Source: Taiwanofungus camphoratus
Lineage: Eukaryota > Basidiomycota > Agaricomycetes > Polyporales > Taiwanofungaceae
Direction: 5' to 3'
DNA: 64,000 bases
NCBI GenBank assembly: GCA_003999685.1
Contig: CP021221.1
Coordinates: forward strand, 2,356,001-2,420,000
In this document: one piece after another, positions 22,252 to 33,155 of the stretch
Layout of the letters: every line of letters begins with the position of its first letter
Position numbering within the stretch: the first letter of the stretch is position 1
Program-made: the position numbers and the translations under genes
The notes under the pieces: model-generated
The model's input: only the letters and a program-made list of their open reading frames with translations
What the model was told of the DNA's origin: nothing
Database searches by the model: none

Positions 22252-24012
22252 ATGGCCGATTCTTCTTCATCGACAGCGAAGATACCTCTTCCTGCGTTTC
22301 TGAAGATACTCACGAGCAATAACGTACCGGCGTCCAAAGCGATGGCCGTCGCATCGAAGATGTCAGTATTCCTATCACACATGCCCTTGTGTTTCCGTTA
22401 AACACGCCCATCAGTTACAAGACATACAATACTCCTTCCCTGCTTGGACAGTTAACCGACTTGCAGCTGAAGGCAGCAGGGGTGGATGACAAGGAAGTCC
22501 GGAAGCTCGTGCTTGCAGCCCTCCGAAAATCAGGCTACAAAGGAAAGGCAGCTCAGGCCAGTATCACCACGACTAGCTCCGCGCAAAGCACGCCAAGTGC
22601 TGCAGGTCCCAGCACTCCCCCAGGGTCATCTCGAGCCGAGGTGAGTCCATGACCCCATAATCCATGACGTGCTTACATAAAATGGTTGTCGTCACGCCTT
22701 CCTTACCTCTTCTGCTCTGGCAGACTCAGCGGCCCAGGAAGAAACGTAAGCGAGATGATGACCTCAATGAGTTCTTCCCGGACAGGCCCCTTGATGAGGG
22801 AGAGATGTATGGCAGTCTCGAATTTAATGAAATACTGGATGAAGAGGTGTGTGTAGCGCTTGGCTCCCGCGCTGGAAGACAGCCTACGTTGCATGTATGG
22901 AGCCTATACAGACTCCCTGCATGCAGTATAGACTGTGATTTTTCGGTCAGGGTCTCTAACACAAGGCTGGTTGGCTGTGTACGGTACTCAGGTACTCAAG
23001 ACAAAGTTCACGGTAGTGAACCGAGCCCCTATAATGATGGCATGGGCGTTCGTCGTGGCCGAAAGGCTGGGCTTCCAGCGAGAAGAAGCCCTCAGCATAG
23101 GTATTGCATTTCAATATGCGCACAGCCTCGATGCTGTGCCATATGCATCGCCGCTCATATTCGTCCACCAGCTAGCGTGTACACGGAGATGAATGCCGTT
23201 ACGAAGGGCGCTTCACTCGGGATCTTCGACGAGACGAGGAAGAAAGGCATGGAGGCCAGTCAGAGCGGCTCCCAGCCATATGTAGACCTCATGGGGCGAC
23301 GGTCAGTGAAATGACATTTCCACCTGCGACTCCCGCAGAGAACTAATGTATGCGTCCTGTTCCGCATGGTATCGCGGACCAAACGTATACACAATTCGCC
23401 TCCAGAGTGTACGTACATTCCTTCTGAAAAAATTCCCAGGTGACCACCACCTCGCTGCTCCACCATGCTCACTGCGTTCCACCATCCACTTCCTCCCCCT
23501 CTAGTCCACTATACCAAACTGCCTCCTCCCACTGGCGAGCTTTATCGGCTGGCGCCCCGGTCGCGCCAACGGCTGCTTTCTCCTACATGACCCGTTCACT
23601 GCGGCAGACAGCGCCACATGTTATTGGCGCCCTGCGGCTCCTTGCGGCCAGCTACACGCCTGCAGAGCTGAACAAGATAGGCTTTTCGCTCTATGCGGAC
23701 TTCCGACCGAGCGTGGACGGGTGGGGGAAGCATGGCGAGGTGAGGTGCTCAACGATCTTGAGTCTGAGGAAACTGGGTGCGAAGATCGAGGCAGGGGCTG
23801 TGGAGGGTACCGGCGCTTCTGTAGAGTCGATCGTGAAAGTCGAATCAGCCGACGGAGATGTGGTGGTTGGCCAACAGGCTGTATTTGAACCCCAAAAGAC
23901 AGAGCCTAATCAGAAGAAACGACGCGGTATGACATTTGAAGAATACGAGGCGACATTCGACGAAGACATTACATTTGACAATATTGACGTTAACCTCGAC
24001 GACTTGCCTTAA
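22252..24012 (+). CDS. Conserved fungal protein of unknown function
   Basis: The start MADSSSSTAKIPLPAFLKIL leads through a GT-AG intron to a helical region (LLGQLTDLQLKAAGVDDKEV) and a Ser/Thr-rich linker. A basic cluster RPRKKRKRDDDLNEFFPD is probably a nuclear signal. Well-ordered segments follow that look strongly conserved: VNRAPIMMAWAFVVAERLGF, EALSIASVYTEMNAVTKGAS, QPYVDLMGRR, PHVIGALRLLAASYTPAELN and SLYADFRPSVDGWGKHGEVR. The C-terminus is acidic (FDEDITFDNIDVNLDDLP). I recall similar proteins in many fungi but no assigned function. The acidic tail and basic cluster would suit a chromatin or transcription protein; that is inference. The frame is open across all exons. Confidence 0.75.
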
Positions 24013-24224
24013 CAAGAAATACATTCAGCTCCCAGACGATTTGTTCTTACCAAAGCCAACGCTGTTCGAGGTCGGGTATCACAAGGCATCGCAGTGCGTT
24101 AGGGTCATCGTGTAATGTATTTACATTAATCAACCGTAACAGTCTAGATAAATGACAGTCATTGTTCCTGCTAGCTCACCCATGCAATCCCCACCCCGCT
24201 TCCCGTCCGTAGGGAAGGATGTGT

Positions 24225-25891
24225 CTAATTCAGGTTTTTGATGACGGCAGCGGTGAACTCGGAAGTGGTTGCAGAGCCTGGGGGAATGACGATACATCAG
24301 CCACAAAGGTAGGGCTTGCGACAGTGCAAATTGAGCTTACCACCCATGTCGGCGGTGCGAACTTTGCCGGCGTTAATCACGTCGAAAGTCGCGCTTGCAA
24401 TGTTATTGGCAAGGCCATCGAGGCTATCACATAGAAACCATGGTAAGAACGCCACCACAGGACGGAAAAGAATAGAGGGATACCCAAGGTGTCTGAGCAT
24501 CATGGTCGCGCTGAGGATCATTGCGGCGGGGTTGGCACGGTTAGTACCCATGATATCCTTGGCGACGTGACGGCAACCAGGCTCAAAGAGCGCGTATTCC
24601 TTGTGACGTCAATGTTAGGGTCCTGAAGATATGAGAGGAATTGCTGTATTTACACGACCAACATTGCAACCGGGGACGATACCCGGACCGCCGACGAGGG
24701 CAGCGCCAATGTTTGAGACGATCGCACCGTACAAGTTCGGCATGACCATCACGTCAAATTGTGTCGGTCGCGCGACCAACTGCATTGACCTGTATTCTGT
24801 CGTGTCAAAACACGATCAGGCCCATAAACGTGAATGCATACGTGTTGTCAACAATCATGTCGTTGTACTCGACTCCGGCGCCCTTGTACTCCTCAGCAAT
24901 ACGGCGGAAAGTATTCAGGAAGAGGCCATCGCCGAGCTTCATGATGTTGGCCTTGTGCACGCACGTGACTTTCTGTATGCGAGAGCAGTCGAAAGTGAAG
25001 AGATCGTGAAACCATTGAGACCGAGTCACACATATGATTTCACCGTTCTGTGCGCACCTTGCGGTCGTTCTTCAACGCAAAGTCAAACGCAAAGCGGATG
25101 ATGCGCTCCGCCTTCGCGCGGGTGGACACTTTCAAGCTCTCGACGACGCCGGGGTAGCTCTGGTGCTCCAGGCCGGAGTACTCACCCTCCGTGTTCTCAC
25201 GGATGATAGCAAAGTCGACATTGTCGTGTCGGGTGGGGAAGCCTGGGAGGGATTTGCAGAGGACGACAGACGCGTAGATGTCGAGCTGCTGGCGCATGGC
25301 GACGTTCCATGAGACGTGGCCGGAGGGGGAGATGGGGGTGAAGAGAATGCCTGGGTTGGTGGGAGCGTGAGTCAAAAAACACTTGCGCGTGAGATCATTA
25401 GCAACCAACCCTTGAGACCGACCCGATTGCGCCTCAAGCTCTCCACAGCCTGCTTGAAGAGCTCCTCTCCGGAGGAGGACATGCCAGACACGTTGTACTG
25501 TTCCCACTCAATGGGAGCGTTGATGTATTCAAAGATCTCCTTGACAGAGTCAGTAATCTCGTTACCGATACCGTCTCCCGGAATCAAGGTAACCTATATC
25601 CGACTTGACACTGAACGCGTGCAGGCTGCTTCCAATAAACTATATACGCACGGTGTAGACGCCACCATACTTCGTCGGTAGCTGATAAAGGGGATCATCA
25701 ATCGATACTCCAGGAGATAATCCAAGGGTGCGCACTCTCTGAGAAACCCTGGGGAAACCAGCGGAGAGGGTAGTGGCAGTTCTCTGACGGAGATGAGGTT
25801 GTGAGTTGTGTCAGAACACTGAGAAACTCGAATCAAAACATACAGCATGAAGGGCGGGGCGGGTGGCCGCTGCGAGGGCGTTGCGGAGCAT
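24225..25891 (-). CDS. IDH1: NAD+-isocitrate dehydrogenase subunit 1, mitochondrial
   Basis: A subunit of the heteromeric NAD-dependent isocitrate dehydrogenase of the TCA cycle. The start [16 protein letters not shown] is a mitochondrial presequence. The isopropylmalate/isocitrate dehydrogenase fold then runs [97 protein letters not shown] and [20 protein letters not shown], ending [10 protein letters not shown]. The residues around SPSGHVSWN resemble yeast Idh1 (regulatory) more than Idh2 (catalytic), so subunit 1 is preferred. The gene converges with the unknown gene at 22252, with about 210 bp between stop codons. Introns are short. Confidence 0.9.
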
Positions 25892-26293
25892 GGCGGGCTA
25901 GACCAGAAATGAAGACAACCAGGTCGGATGCTCGACCTTCACTTTTGAAGACAGCGTTGAAAAAGTGATGTCGGCCGAAGCAGGACATTTCCCCTGCTAA
26001 CACCAGGTCACATGACCACATCGTCATGTCCGCTCTGGCCCGGCACCGTAAGCGCCCATTGCACATGGCTGGCAGGCGCCGATCACCGACTGGTCCGCGT
26101 CGACGCCATCACCAATCGTCCGACTTGTGTGAATCCTCGGTCAAGGCGTCGCTCGTTCCGCCTTATAATAGTACATATTTACTCTCTCCTCGCCCACACT
26201 CGCTCCCTAGGCTCTCGTCTCAACATACTTTGAAAATTCATGACATTCTGACGCACGCGACATATACCCACAAAAAGCGCGGCAGAATATCAC
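25892..26293. promoter_or_regulatory. Shared divergent promoter of IDH1 and the alpha/beta hydrolase
   Basis: About 400 bp separates the two divergent starts. A TATAATA-like stretch at 26163, followed by a CT-rich run, would suit the + strand hydrolase. The role is inferred from position. Confidence 0.4.
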
Positions 26294-28394
26294 ATGGATC
26301 CAAAACAAGGAAAGAAGGCTCTCGCAGACCTGTCAGAGCAACTGCACCCTCCCCGCCAGCGCGACCTGTCCTTTTACATCGTCCTCTTCGTCGCTGTCAT
26401 TCCGCTGTGGTCCATAGTTCCTCTCTCCTGGGTGTTTGTCGTCTATGCCCTCCGATCAGGCCAAATCTGGACGTTTGCTTGGCGTGGGCGGGCTGTATTT
26501 GCTGCTGCGCTCTGCGAGGTCAGAACCGATGTCCGCGTTCGGTCAATCTTGCCTGCGCTTACCAGTCTATCATGATATGTGTGAAATAGGTTTTCTTCAG
26601 CGTGTACCACTACAACCTTGCAAGGTTCATCGCGGGCCCGCACTCCCTTCCTCCCAGTAACCTCATCGAGCTCCAGGCCGCGTTCAAGCGCGTGTTGCAA
26701 GCCGGCCTAGCCAACCTGCCTGAGGAAGGATTCGACGAGGAGTCTTTGGATGTCGACAGGCCTGGCAGTCCCGACGAGACGATCACGACGCTCCAGTATG
26801 ATGATCCCAGAGCGGTGGACTTCCGCAATTACCTGAGAACCTGGTACGCGTAGCTTTTGCCCATGTCCTCTTGAGAGATCCAGACATGCTGCCTGCCAGG
26901 TTTGGCAAAGTCCCTTGGTCTTCGATTCACAAGCAAGAGATGTGCGCATGGCTATACTGGTCCATCTACAGTGCGCCTTTCACCTCTTTCGAGGCGCTTC
27001 CCCCATCGCACCAGAAGGTCCTCAAAGAGGTCCTGCAGATGGTCGAGCGTCGCTCGGGTTCGACCGTTCCCGAGGGCTCTAACCCCGCTGTCAAGGTGCT
27101 ATTACTCACTTTGGATCCTGTGAGCGTCGTGTGGCGGCCTCTTGTATGGTACGTCGGAGTCGCAGTTAGCAATCTCATAGTGCGCAGGCGGCTCGTGCGC
27201 GACTGGGGCGTCACGGTCGGCACGTATAACGGTCTCGAGTGAGTCTCGCTTTCTCTGCCGCATGCCCTGTGGCGTCCGTTCACCTTCATCTGCGTCCACT
27301 CGATGCGCAGCTACATCCTGCGCGTGCCCGAGAACTGGAATGCGGCTACTGGTCCGCGCCCCATCGTCTTCCTGCACGGCCTTGGCCTCGGCGTGACGCA
27401 GTACAACCGATTTTTGTCGTACCTCATGCGCAGCACGCCTGAGCACCCCGTCCTCGTCCCGCTGCAGCCCCACGTCAGCCAGGAGATCTTGCACCCGCGG
27501 TTCCTGAAGCCCATGAGCAGGCACGACATGGCGAGGACCCTTGCGGGGCTGCTGGACGAGCTCGGCTGGGCGCGCTGGGAGGAGCGCGAGGCGGAGACGA
27601 GCCCCCAGACGGATGTGGTCCGGAAGTGTGCCAAGGCGGAAGAGAAACCTGCCCCCATGGGAGTGACGATGCTGAGCCATTCGAAGTAAGGAGTTTGGTC
27701 GTTTCCGTGGATGAGTTCCTGAGCGTGATGCGTGATGCAGTGGGTCGTTCGCACATGCGTGGATGCTGAAGGCCTATCCGGCGATGGTGACTCGCTCGTG
27801 CTTTATCGACCCCGTCACGTTCTGCTCTTGGGAAGGTGGTCAGTCCATCCTCTTTGTGCTTGCGTCCGGTCATTCACATAGTAACATCGACCCCGCGCAG
27901 ACCTCTGTTACAACTTCGTCTATCGCCCCTGCTCAACAGTACGTGTTACGAAAATTTGTGCTGGGTGTGGCGAGCAGGTGTTTACTTGCGTGATCTATTT
28001 TTACCTAGGGTGTCGAGCTTGTCATCAAATATTTCGTAGGCAGTGAGCTGGGCGTCGCCAACTTCTTGCAGCGCCACTTTGACTGGAATGCAAACTCGCT
28101 ATGGTACGAAGAGATCCCTAGCGCGCGGGACCCCACGAAGACGATGTTCTTCCTTGGAGGCAAGGACGATATTGTCAATGCAGGAGTGCGTCATGTGCTT
28201 GATCGTATCGTGGAACTGTGCAGCTGACACCTGCCTCGTGATTGCAGCGCGTCAAGCGGTACCTCACATCGCATGGGGTGAGGAAAGGCCTGTGGTTTGA
28301 CCCGCACGGTCGACATGGGCAGGCGATGTTGCCTGGTTCGCCTGGCCAAAGAGAAGTATTCCGGTGGCTGCTGCAGTCCGAGCAGCCCTCGTAG
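26294..28394 (+). CDS. Membrane-anchored alpha/beta hydrolase
   Basis: The start MDPKQGKKALADLSEQL is followed by a membrane helix (LSFYIVLFVAVIPLWSIVPL) and a second hydrophobic stretch, so the protein is probably an integral membrane enzyme. A conserved helical region (VPWSSIHKQEMCAWLYWSIY) precedes the hydrolase domain, which begins YILRVPENWNAATGPRPIVF. The oxyanion region is LHGLGLGVTQYNRFL. The nucleophile elbow is TMLSHSNGSFAHAWML, where SHSNGS takes the place of the usual GxSxG. A late Asp (FFLGGKDDIVNAG) and the final His (FDPHGRHGQAML) complete a plausible Ser-Asp-His triad. The substrate is unknown. Short introns, frame open throughout. Confidence 0.8.
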
Positions 28395-28588
28395 TAGAAG
28401 ACAATTTCTGCGTCCGAGTCCAATCGCACTTTACGTGTGGTGGTATACCTTCTCCGTTCTACGTTACAGATGGGCAGCTAATGATTTGCAGTGTTGTTGC
28501 TACCGCGAGATGGGATGTACGGAGTGTAATTAACAAAGTATAATCTACGGCTACAGCTCATTGACAGGAGTGGCCGTGATCGATTCCT

Positions 28589-29873
28589 TCAGAAGCTGTC
28601 TGACGGCCGGCCGGCCAATCTCGGCATGATTCGCAGCGCGTTTTGGCTCATGACGGCCTCCCACCGGGCCGAGTCTTCTCCATAGAAGGCGTCCGCGTTG
28701 TTGGTGTACCACTCGGCCATGTCCTTGCTGACAGCTAGTGCACGCCGCAAGAAACGTCAGTCGACGCTACACCGACAAGGGCCCAATATGTACCCGGGAG
28801 ATCAGTGCCAAACAGGATACGCCTGGGCCCAACGAACGCCTGCATGGCAGTGAGCGTCGTCTCCTGTGCACTCAGCGCCGTCTCGTAGTAGAAGCTCTTG
28901 AAGTCCTCGAGCATGGCCTCGGGCGTGAGCGTGCAGCCCATGTGCCGCGAGAGCACGGCGACGCGGGGGGCCAGGAAAGGCGTGCTGCCGCCGAGGTGCG
29001 CGAGGATGATCTTGACGTTGGCGAACCGCCGCTTCTTGCCAGTCACGACCAGATGCGCGGCTGCCTTGTACGTCTCGTTGGGCACCTTCCAGCGTGCATA
29101 CGGGGGTCAGTCTGGCCTTGACAATCAAACCATGTAAGCGCCGAACCTCTGTAATGGGCAGCCCCAAGAAGGGATGAGGATAGGGCGTTGAGGAGGGCGT
29201 TTGCGTTCCGTGCAGAAAGACGACCGCTCCCCGCCTGTCGAGCTCCTCCCAGACAGGATCATACTTATCGTCCCCGATGTAGGCTGCACCGCCGTCAAAG
29301 CGCGTCAAAAAGACAAGCGGCGTGTGTCGACTCACTCGCACAAGTGCCCGTTCCATACGACGACGAAACCGCTACCCCACATGCACCCAACTCGTCGCAG
29401 GCATACGCTATCTCTTCGACAGCAGCTGTGGTCACGGTTCAGTGAGCGCACCGGAATCAGATTCGTCGATACTACCATCAATGTCACTTAGAACCGGCAG
29501 CGACGCGAAGAACTGGAACCGTCCAGGGTGCGCCGCACATATGCGCGCAGCCTGCAGGTTGAACCGCCTTGCTGCAAGGCGATTTTCGGGGCCTGCAGGC
29601 CCGCAAGGGATGCCTGCGGGCAGCGAGAGTACAGCCGTGCCGATGCCCAGCGCGTCCATCGCCCGCAGGCTGACCTCTGGAGTCCACGGCAGATTCTCTG
29701 CAGGCGTGCGGAACCCGACGGCGGCGCTCTGTGCGGCCTTGTGCAGGCTGTCGGGGAATAGGTGGTGATGTACGTCGATTCGGGACGACCGCTTTGTCTG
29801 AGCACAGAAATGAGCACCGAAGAGCGACGATGGGGGTGAGTGTACTGACCTGGGGACGTTCAGATATCATCAT
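28589..29873 (-). CDS. ACMSD-type metal-dependent amidohydrolase/decarboxylase
   Basis: This belongs to the amidohydrolase 2 (ACMSD-like) family of TIM-barrel zinc enzymes that decarboxylate or hydrolyse aromatic acids. The metal site starts at SRIDVHHHLFPDSLH. Further expected ligands lie in GAVVFLHGTQTPSSTPYPHP, in VKIILAHLGGSTPFLAPRV (His) and in RRILFGTDLP (Asp). The start is uncertain: consecutive ATGs at 29873 and 29870 lead into ISERPQ, and a further in-frame ATG lies at 29903. The C-terminus, MSQNALRIMPRLAGRPSDSF, resembles the usual family ending. Known fungal relatives include 6-methylsalicylate decarboxylase, but there is no polyketide synthase nearby, so a catabolic or detoxifying role is as likely. 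Confidence 0.8.
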
Positions 29874-30246
29874 TCTTGTATCAAGGGGCACACAACTTGT
29901 CATTGGTATATATGAAGTCTCATCAACATTGCCAGGTTATATTACATGCACTTTCTTTCCTTCAAGACGAGAAAACTGTCAGCATATGAAGATAATTAGC
30001 TGCTTCCAGTGGCTTTCTAGAAATACCAAACAACTCAGTGCCAGGTAGATTCTGGATTTGTGGTCTTCTAACCCAGTTGTATAGCGTCAAACGTGCCACG
30101 CCCGTATCGAACTTGTAAAACACTCCACCTGGTCGAGACCTCAATCCCTCAAGTAATAACAAGTAATTTCTGCCATTCAACTCGCTTATGATAGGAATAA
30201 CTCATTTTCTAGAACAATGTATTGTGCAAGCACTCGCCTCCAACAT
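29874..30246. other. Intergenic region, no gene seen
   Basis: This AT-richer spacer lies upstream of the amidohydrolase and downstream of the SDR gene (both minus strand). I see no RNA gene or repeat in it. Confidence 0.5.
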
Positions 30247-31271
30247 TCACCTCCGAAACTCTCTGCACTCGTCTGCGTCCCACGATATAAATTGGCCGCT
30301 CATTGAGTCTGGCACGTTGACCGAGAGCGCGGCGATAACATGTGCGGGATCCTCGGGCTTCACGAGCGCCTTGTCGGCGTGCATCGTCGCGAACCTGTCG
30401 TAATCCTTCTGGTTCATCGTCGTTGCGCCCATCGCCCGCAGCTGTGTCTGCATCTGTGTGTCACAAGTCATGATACGTGATTCGATCAGCAATGATAAGA
30501 GGACGGAGGTAAAATACAAACTTCTGTATCGACGGCGCCTGGACGTACAGCAACGCATGTTACATCTGGCTCTTCCTCTGCCAAGGTTCTGTACATCGTA
30601 AATTGGTGGATCCACCGAGGCGCTAAGTCGCTATGTGCTACACTCACCTGCACAAACTGTTCATTGCCGCCTTACTGGCGTTGTAAGGAGCCATGGCTGA
30701 CGTCCCCTTGACCGCAGAGCCGGAGCTGACGAAGACCACTTTACCTCCTAGCTCGCTCTTGCGCAGCTCTGGAAGCGCCGCTCTGAGCGCTGTGACCAAG
30801 GAGAAGAAGTTGAGCTCAAAGAGCGACTTCCACTCGTCGAGCGGAACGTCGTTGTCGGCGATCTTCCCCATAGGGCTGATCGCGCCGGCGTTTAGGACGA
30901 GGCCGTCGAGATGTTGATACGTCTTGATGGTGGACTCAACAGCGTTAGGCACCACGTTTGTATCTGTGCTGCTCGTTGAAGGTTGTTGAGAAGAAGGTCA
31001 CTCCGGGGGACGCATTGCAGTCACTGACACATCGCCCTTGAGGATCAGAAGCGAGTCGCCGTGGGACTTGTGCAGATCCAGCAGTTCATGAGTCTCCGTG
31101 CGCGAAAGAGCAGCAACGTTGGCGTTGAAGTCGGTGAGCAGGATCTTGGCGACGGCGAGCCCGAGCCCTCTGGAGAAGCGAGAGAAACATTTCAGCCACT
31201 GCAGTTGAGGAGAGTCGATTGCAGATCCACTTGGACGCCCCGGTGATAAAAACCACTGGCTTTCTTGTCAT
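30247..31271 (-). CDS. Short-chain dehydrogenase/reductase (SDR)
   Basis: This is an NAD(P)-dependent oxidoreductase with a classical Rossmann fold. Exon 1 (MTRKPVVFITGASK) joins across an intron to GLGLAVAKILL, giving the TGxxxGxG cofactor loop. LDGLVLNAGAISPMGKIADN supplies the NAG motif, VVFVSSGSAVKGTSAMAPYN the catalytic Ser, and YNASK the Tyr and Lys. The C-terminal exon (MQTQLRAMGATTMNQKDYDR) carries a segment, VKPEDPAHVIAALSVN, as in fungal relatives of yeast YIR035C-type reductases. The substrate is unknown. It is divergent from the PDB1 gene with 270 bp between starts. Confidence 0.85.
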
Positions 31272-31541
31272 TGTACTATGCTGTTCCTGTCCGCTGTCGC
31301 GTCAAATAGTGTCGAGGAGGGTCGTGCGATAAATAGTGGGCAGAGTATGGACCTGAGTAGCGATATGGCACGAGGAGTATTTGACCGTATTTGTGATCGT
31401 CCCCAATGACCGTGCCGATGGCTCCCGTGCCCCCGCGCCAGCACACGAAAACTCGCTAGACGGCGTTCCTTGCCTTACGCATCTTCCCCTCGTCCCCTTC
31501 CTCCGTCTTCTCCACCGTCCTCCACGTTTTCCGAAAAATAA

Positions 31542-32996
31542 ATGGCCTCACGTTCTGCCTTCTCCCGCATCGCCCCCGCACTCGCCCACGCTCGTGCAGC
31601 GCCATCAGTCGCGGCCCGTCGGGCTGCACTCGCACGCGGATATGCGACCACGAGCGAGCATACGGTCAGTCGGCGTGCGTCTTGAAGCATTTGCACTACT
31701 CACTCATGTTGCGAATGTCCTAGATGACTGTCCGTGATGCCCTTAATTCCGCGTTGGAGGAGGAGATGTTGCGGGACGAGAAGGTGTTCATCATTGGCGA
31801 GGAGGTCGCGAAGTACAACGGTGCTTACAAAGTGCGTGTCGCCGAGCGTCATTATCTTCTTGGTATTAAGTCTCGTTATACCAGGTCACCAAAGGCCTGC
31901 TGGACAAGTTCGGCGAGAAGCGTGTCGTAGACACGCCCATTACCGAGATGGGCTTCGCAGGTCTCGCCACCGGTGCCGCGTTCGCTGGTCTGCGACCCGT
32001 GTGCGTCCATTTCAAAGCCACGCTCCGTTCATGTCACGCTTATCACATACATGGTCACCCAGCTGCGAGTTCATGACGTTCAACTTTGCGATGCAAGCTA
32101 TCGACCAGATCGTCAACTCGGCAGGGAAGACACTATACATGTCCGGCGGCGGCATGGGCTGCCCAATCGTCTTCCGTGGGCCTAATGGGGCGGCTGCCGG
32201 TGTTGCAGCACAGCACTCACAAGATTACGCAGCATGGTATGGCTCTATCCCCGGTCTGAAAGTCGTCAGCCCGTGGAATGCGGAGGACTGTAAGGGTCTG
32301 CTCAAGGTACACCCGTTCTTGTCGCCTCTTCCTCCTGGCGATGCTTACTATCCCCCATTAGGCTGCCATCCGTGACCCGAACCCAGTCGTGTTCCTCGAG
32401 AACGAGATGATGTACGGCGTCTCGTTCCCCGTGTCTGCCGAGGCGCTCTCGGACAACTTCATCCTGCCTATCGGTAAATGCAAGGTCGAGCGTGAGGGAA
32501 GCGATGTCACGATTGTCGCCCACAGCAAGATGGTCACGCACAGCCTCGAGGCAGCGGACGAACTCGCGAAAGAAGGCATCAAGGCGGAAGTCATCAACCT
32601 CCGCACCATCCGCCCGCTCGATATCGACACGATCAAAAAGTCGGTCAAGAAGACCAACAGGTGCGTAAACAGCTCTCCTGCTGCCTAGCGTATGCAACGA
32701 AACTCACTTGGAACGCAGACTCGTCCTTGTCGAGGGTGGCTTCCCTGCGTTCGGCGTCGGAAGTGAGATTTGTGCGCAGATCATCGAAAGCGAGGCCTTC
32801 GACTACCTAGACGCTCCCGTAGAGCGCGTCACTGGCGCCGATGTTCCTACACCTGTAAGCATTATGTCGTGGCCATACATCGGACCTTTTATCTGACTCC
32901 TTTCTTCAGTATGCATCCAACCTTGAGGCCCTCGCGTTCCCTGACAGCCCCCTCATTGCCAAGGTGGCCAAGCGTGCGCTGTACCGGAGCAATTAG
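31542..32996 (+). CDS. PDB1: Pyruvate dehydrogenase E1 beta subunit, mitochondrial
   Basis: The beta chain of the thiamine-dependent E1 component of the pyruvate dehydrogenase complex, which feeds acetyl-CoA to the TCA cycle in the matrix. A presequence rich in Arg, Ala and Ser ([20 protein letters not shown]) ends near RGYATTSE. The transketolase-like domain follows: [60 protein letters not shown] and [20 protein letters not shown]. The C-terminal transketolase domain has [20 protein letters not shown] and [20 protein letters not shown], ending AKRALYRSN. Five short introns are evident and the frame is clean. Confidence 0.95.
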
Positions 32997-33155
32997 ACTG
33001 TCCTTCCAGAGCTGGCTTTGGAGGGCCTGCACATGAGGGAGTGGCATCCGGTTTATTTTTGCTGTCTAGACTTTGTTATAATCTAGGGGACATCGCACTA
33101 CTCTACATTTCATTACAGATTCTGTTGTTTTGCACGCTAAGATCTCGCCTCCTTA

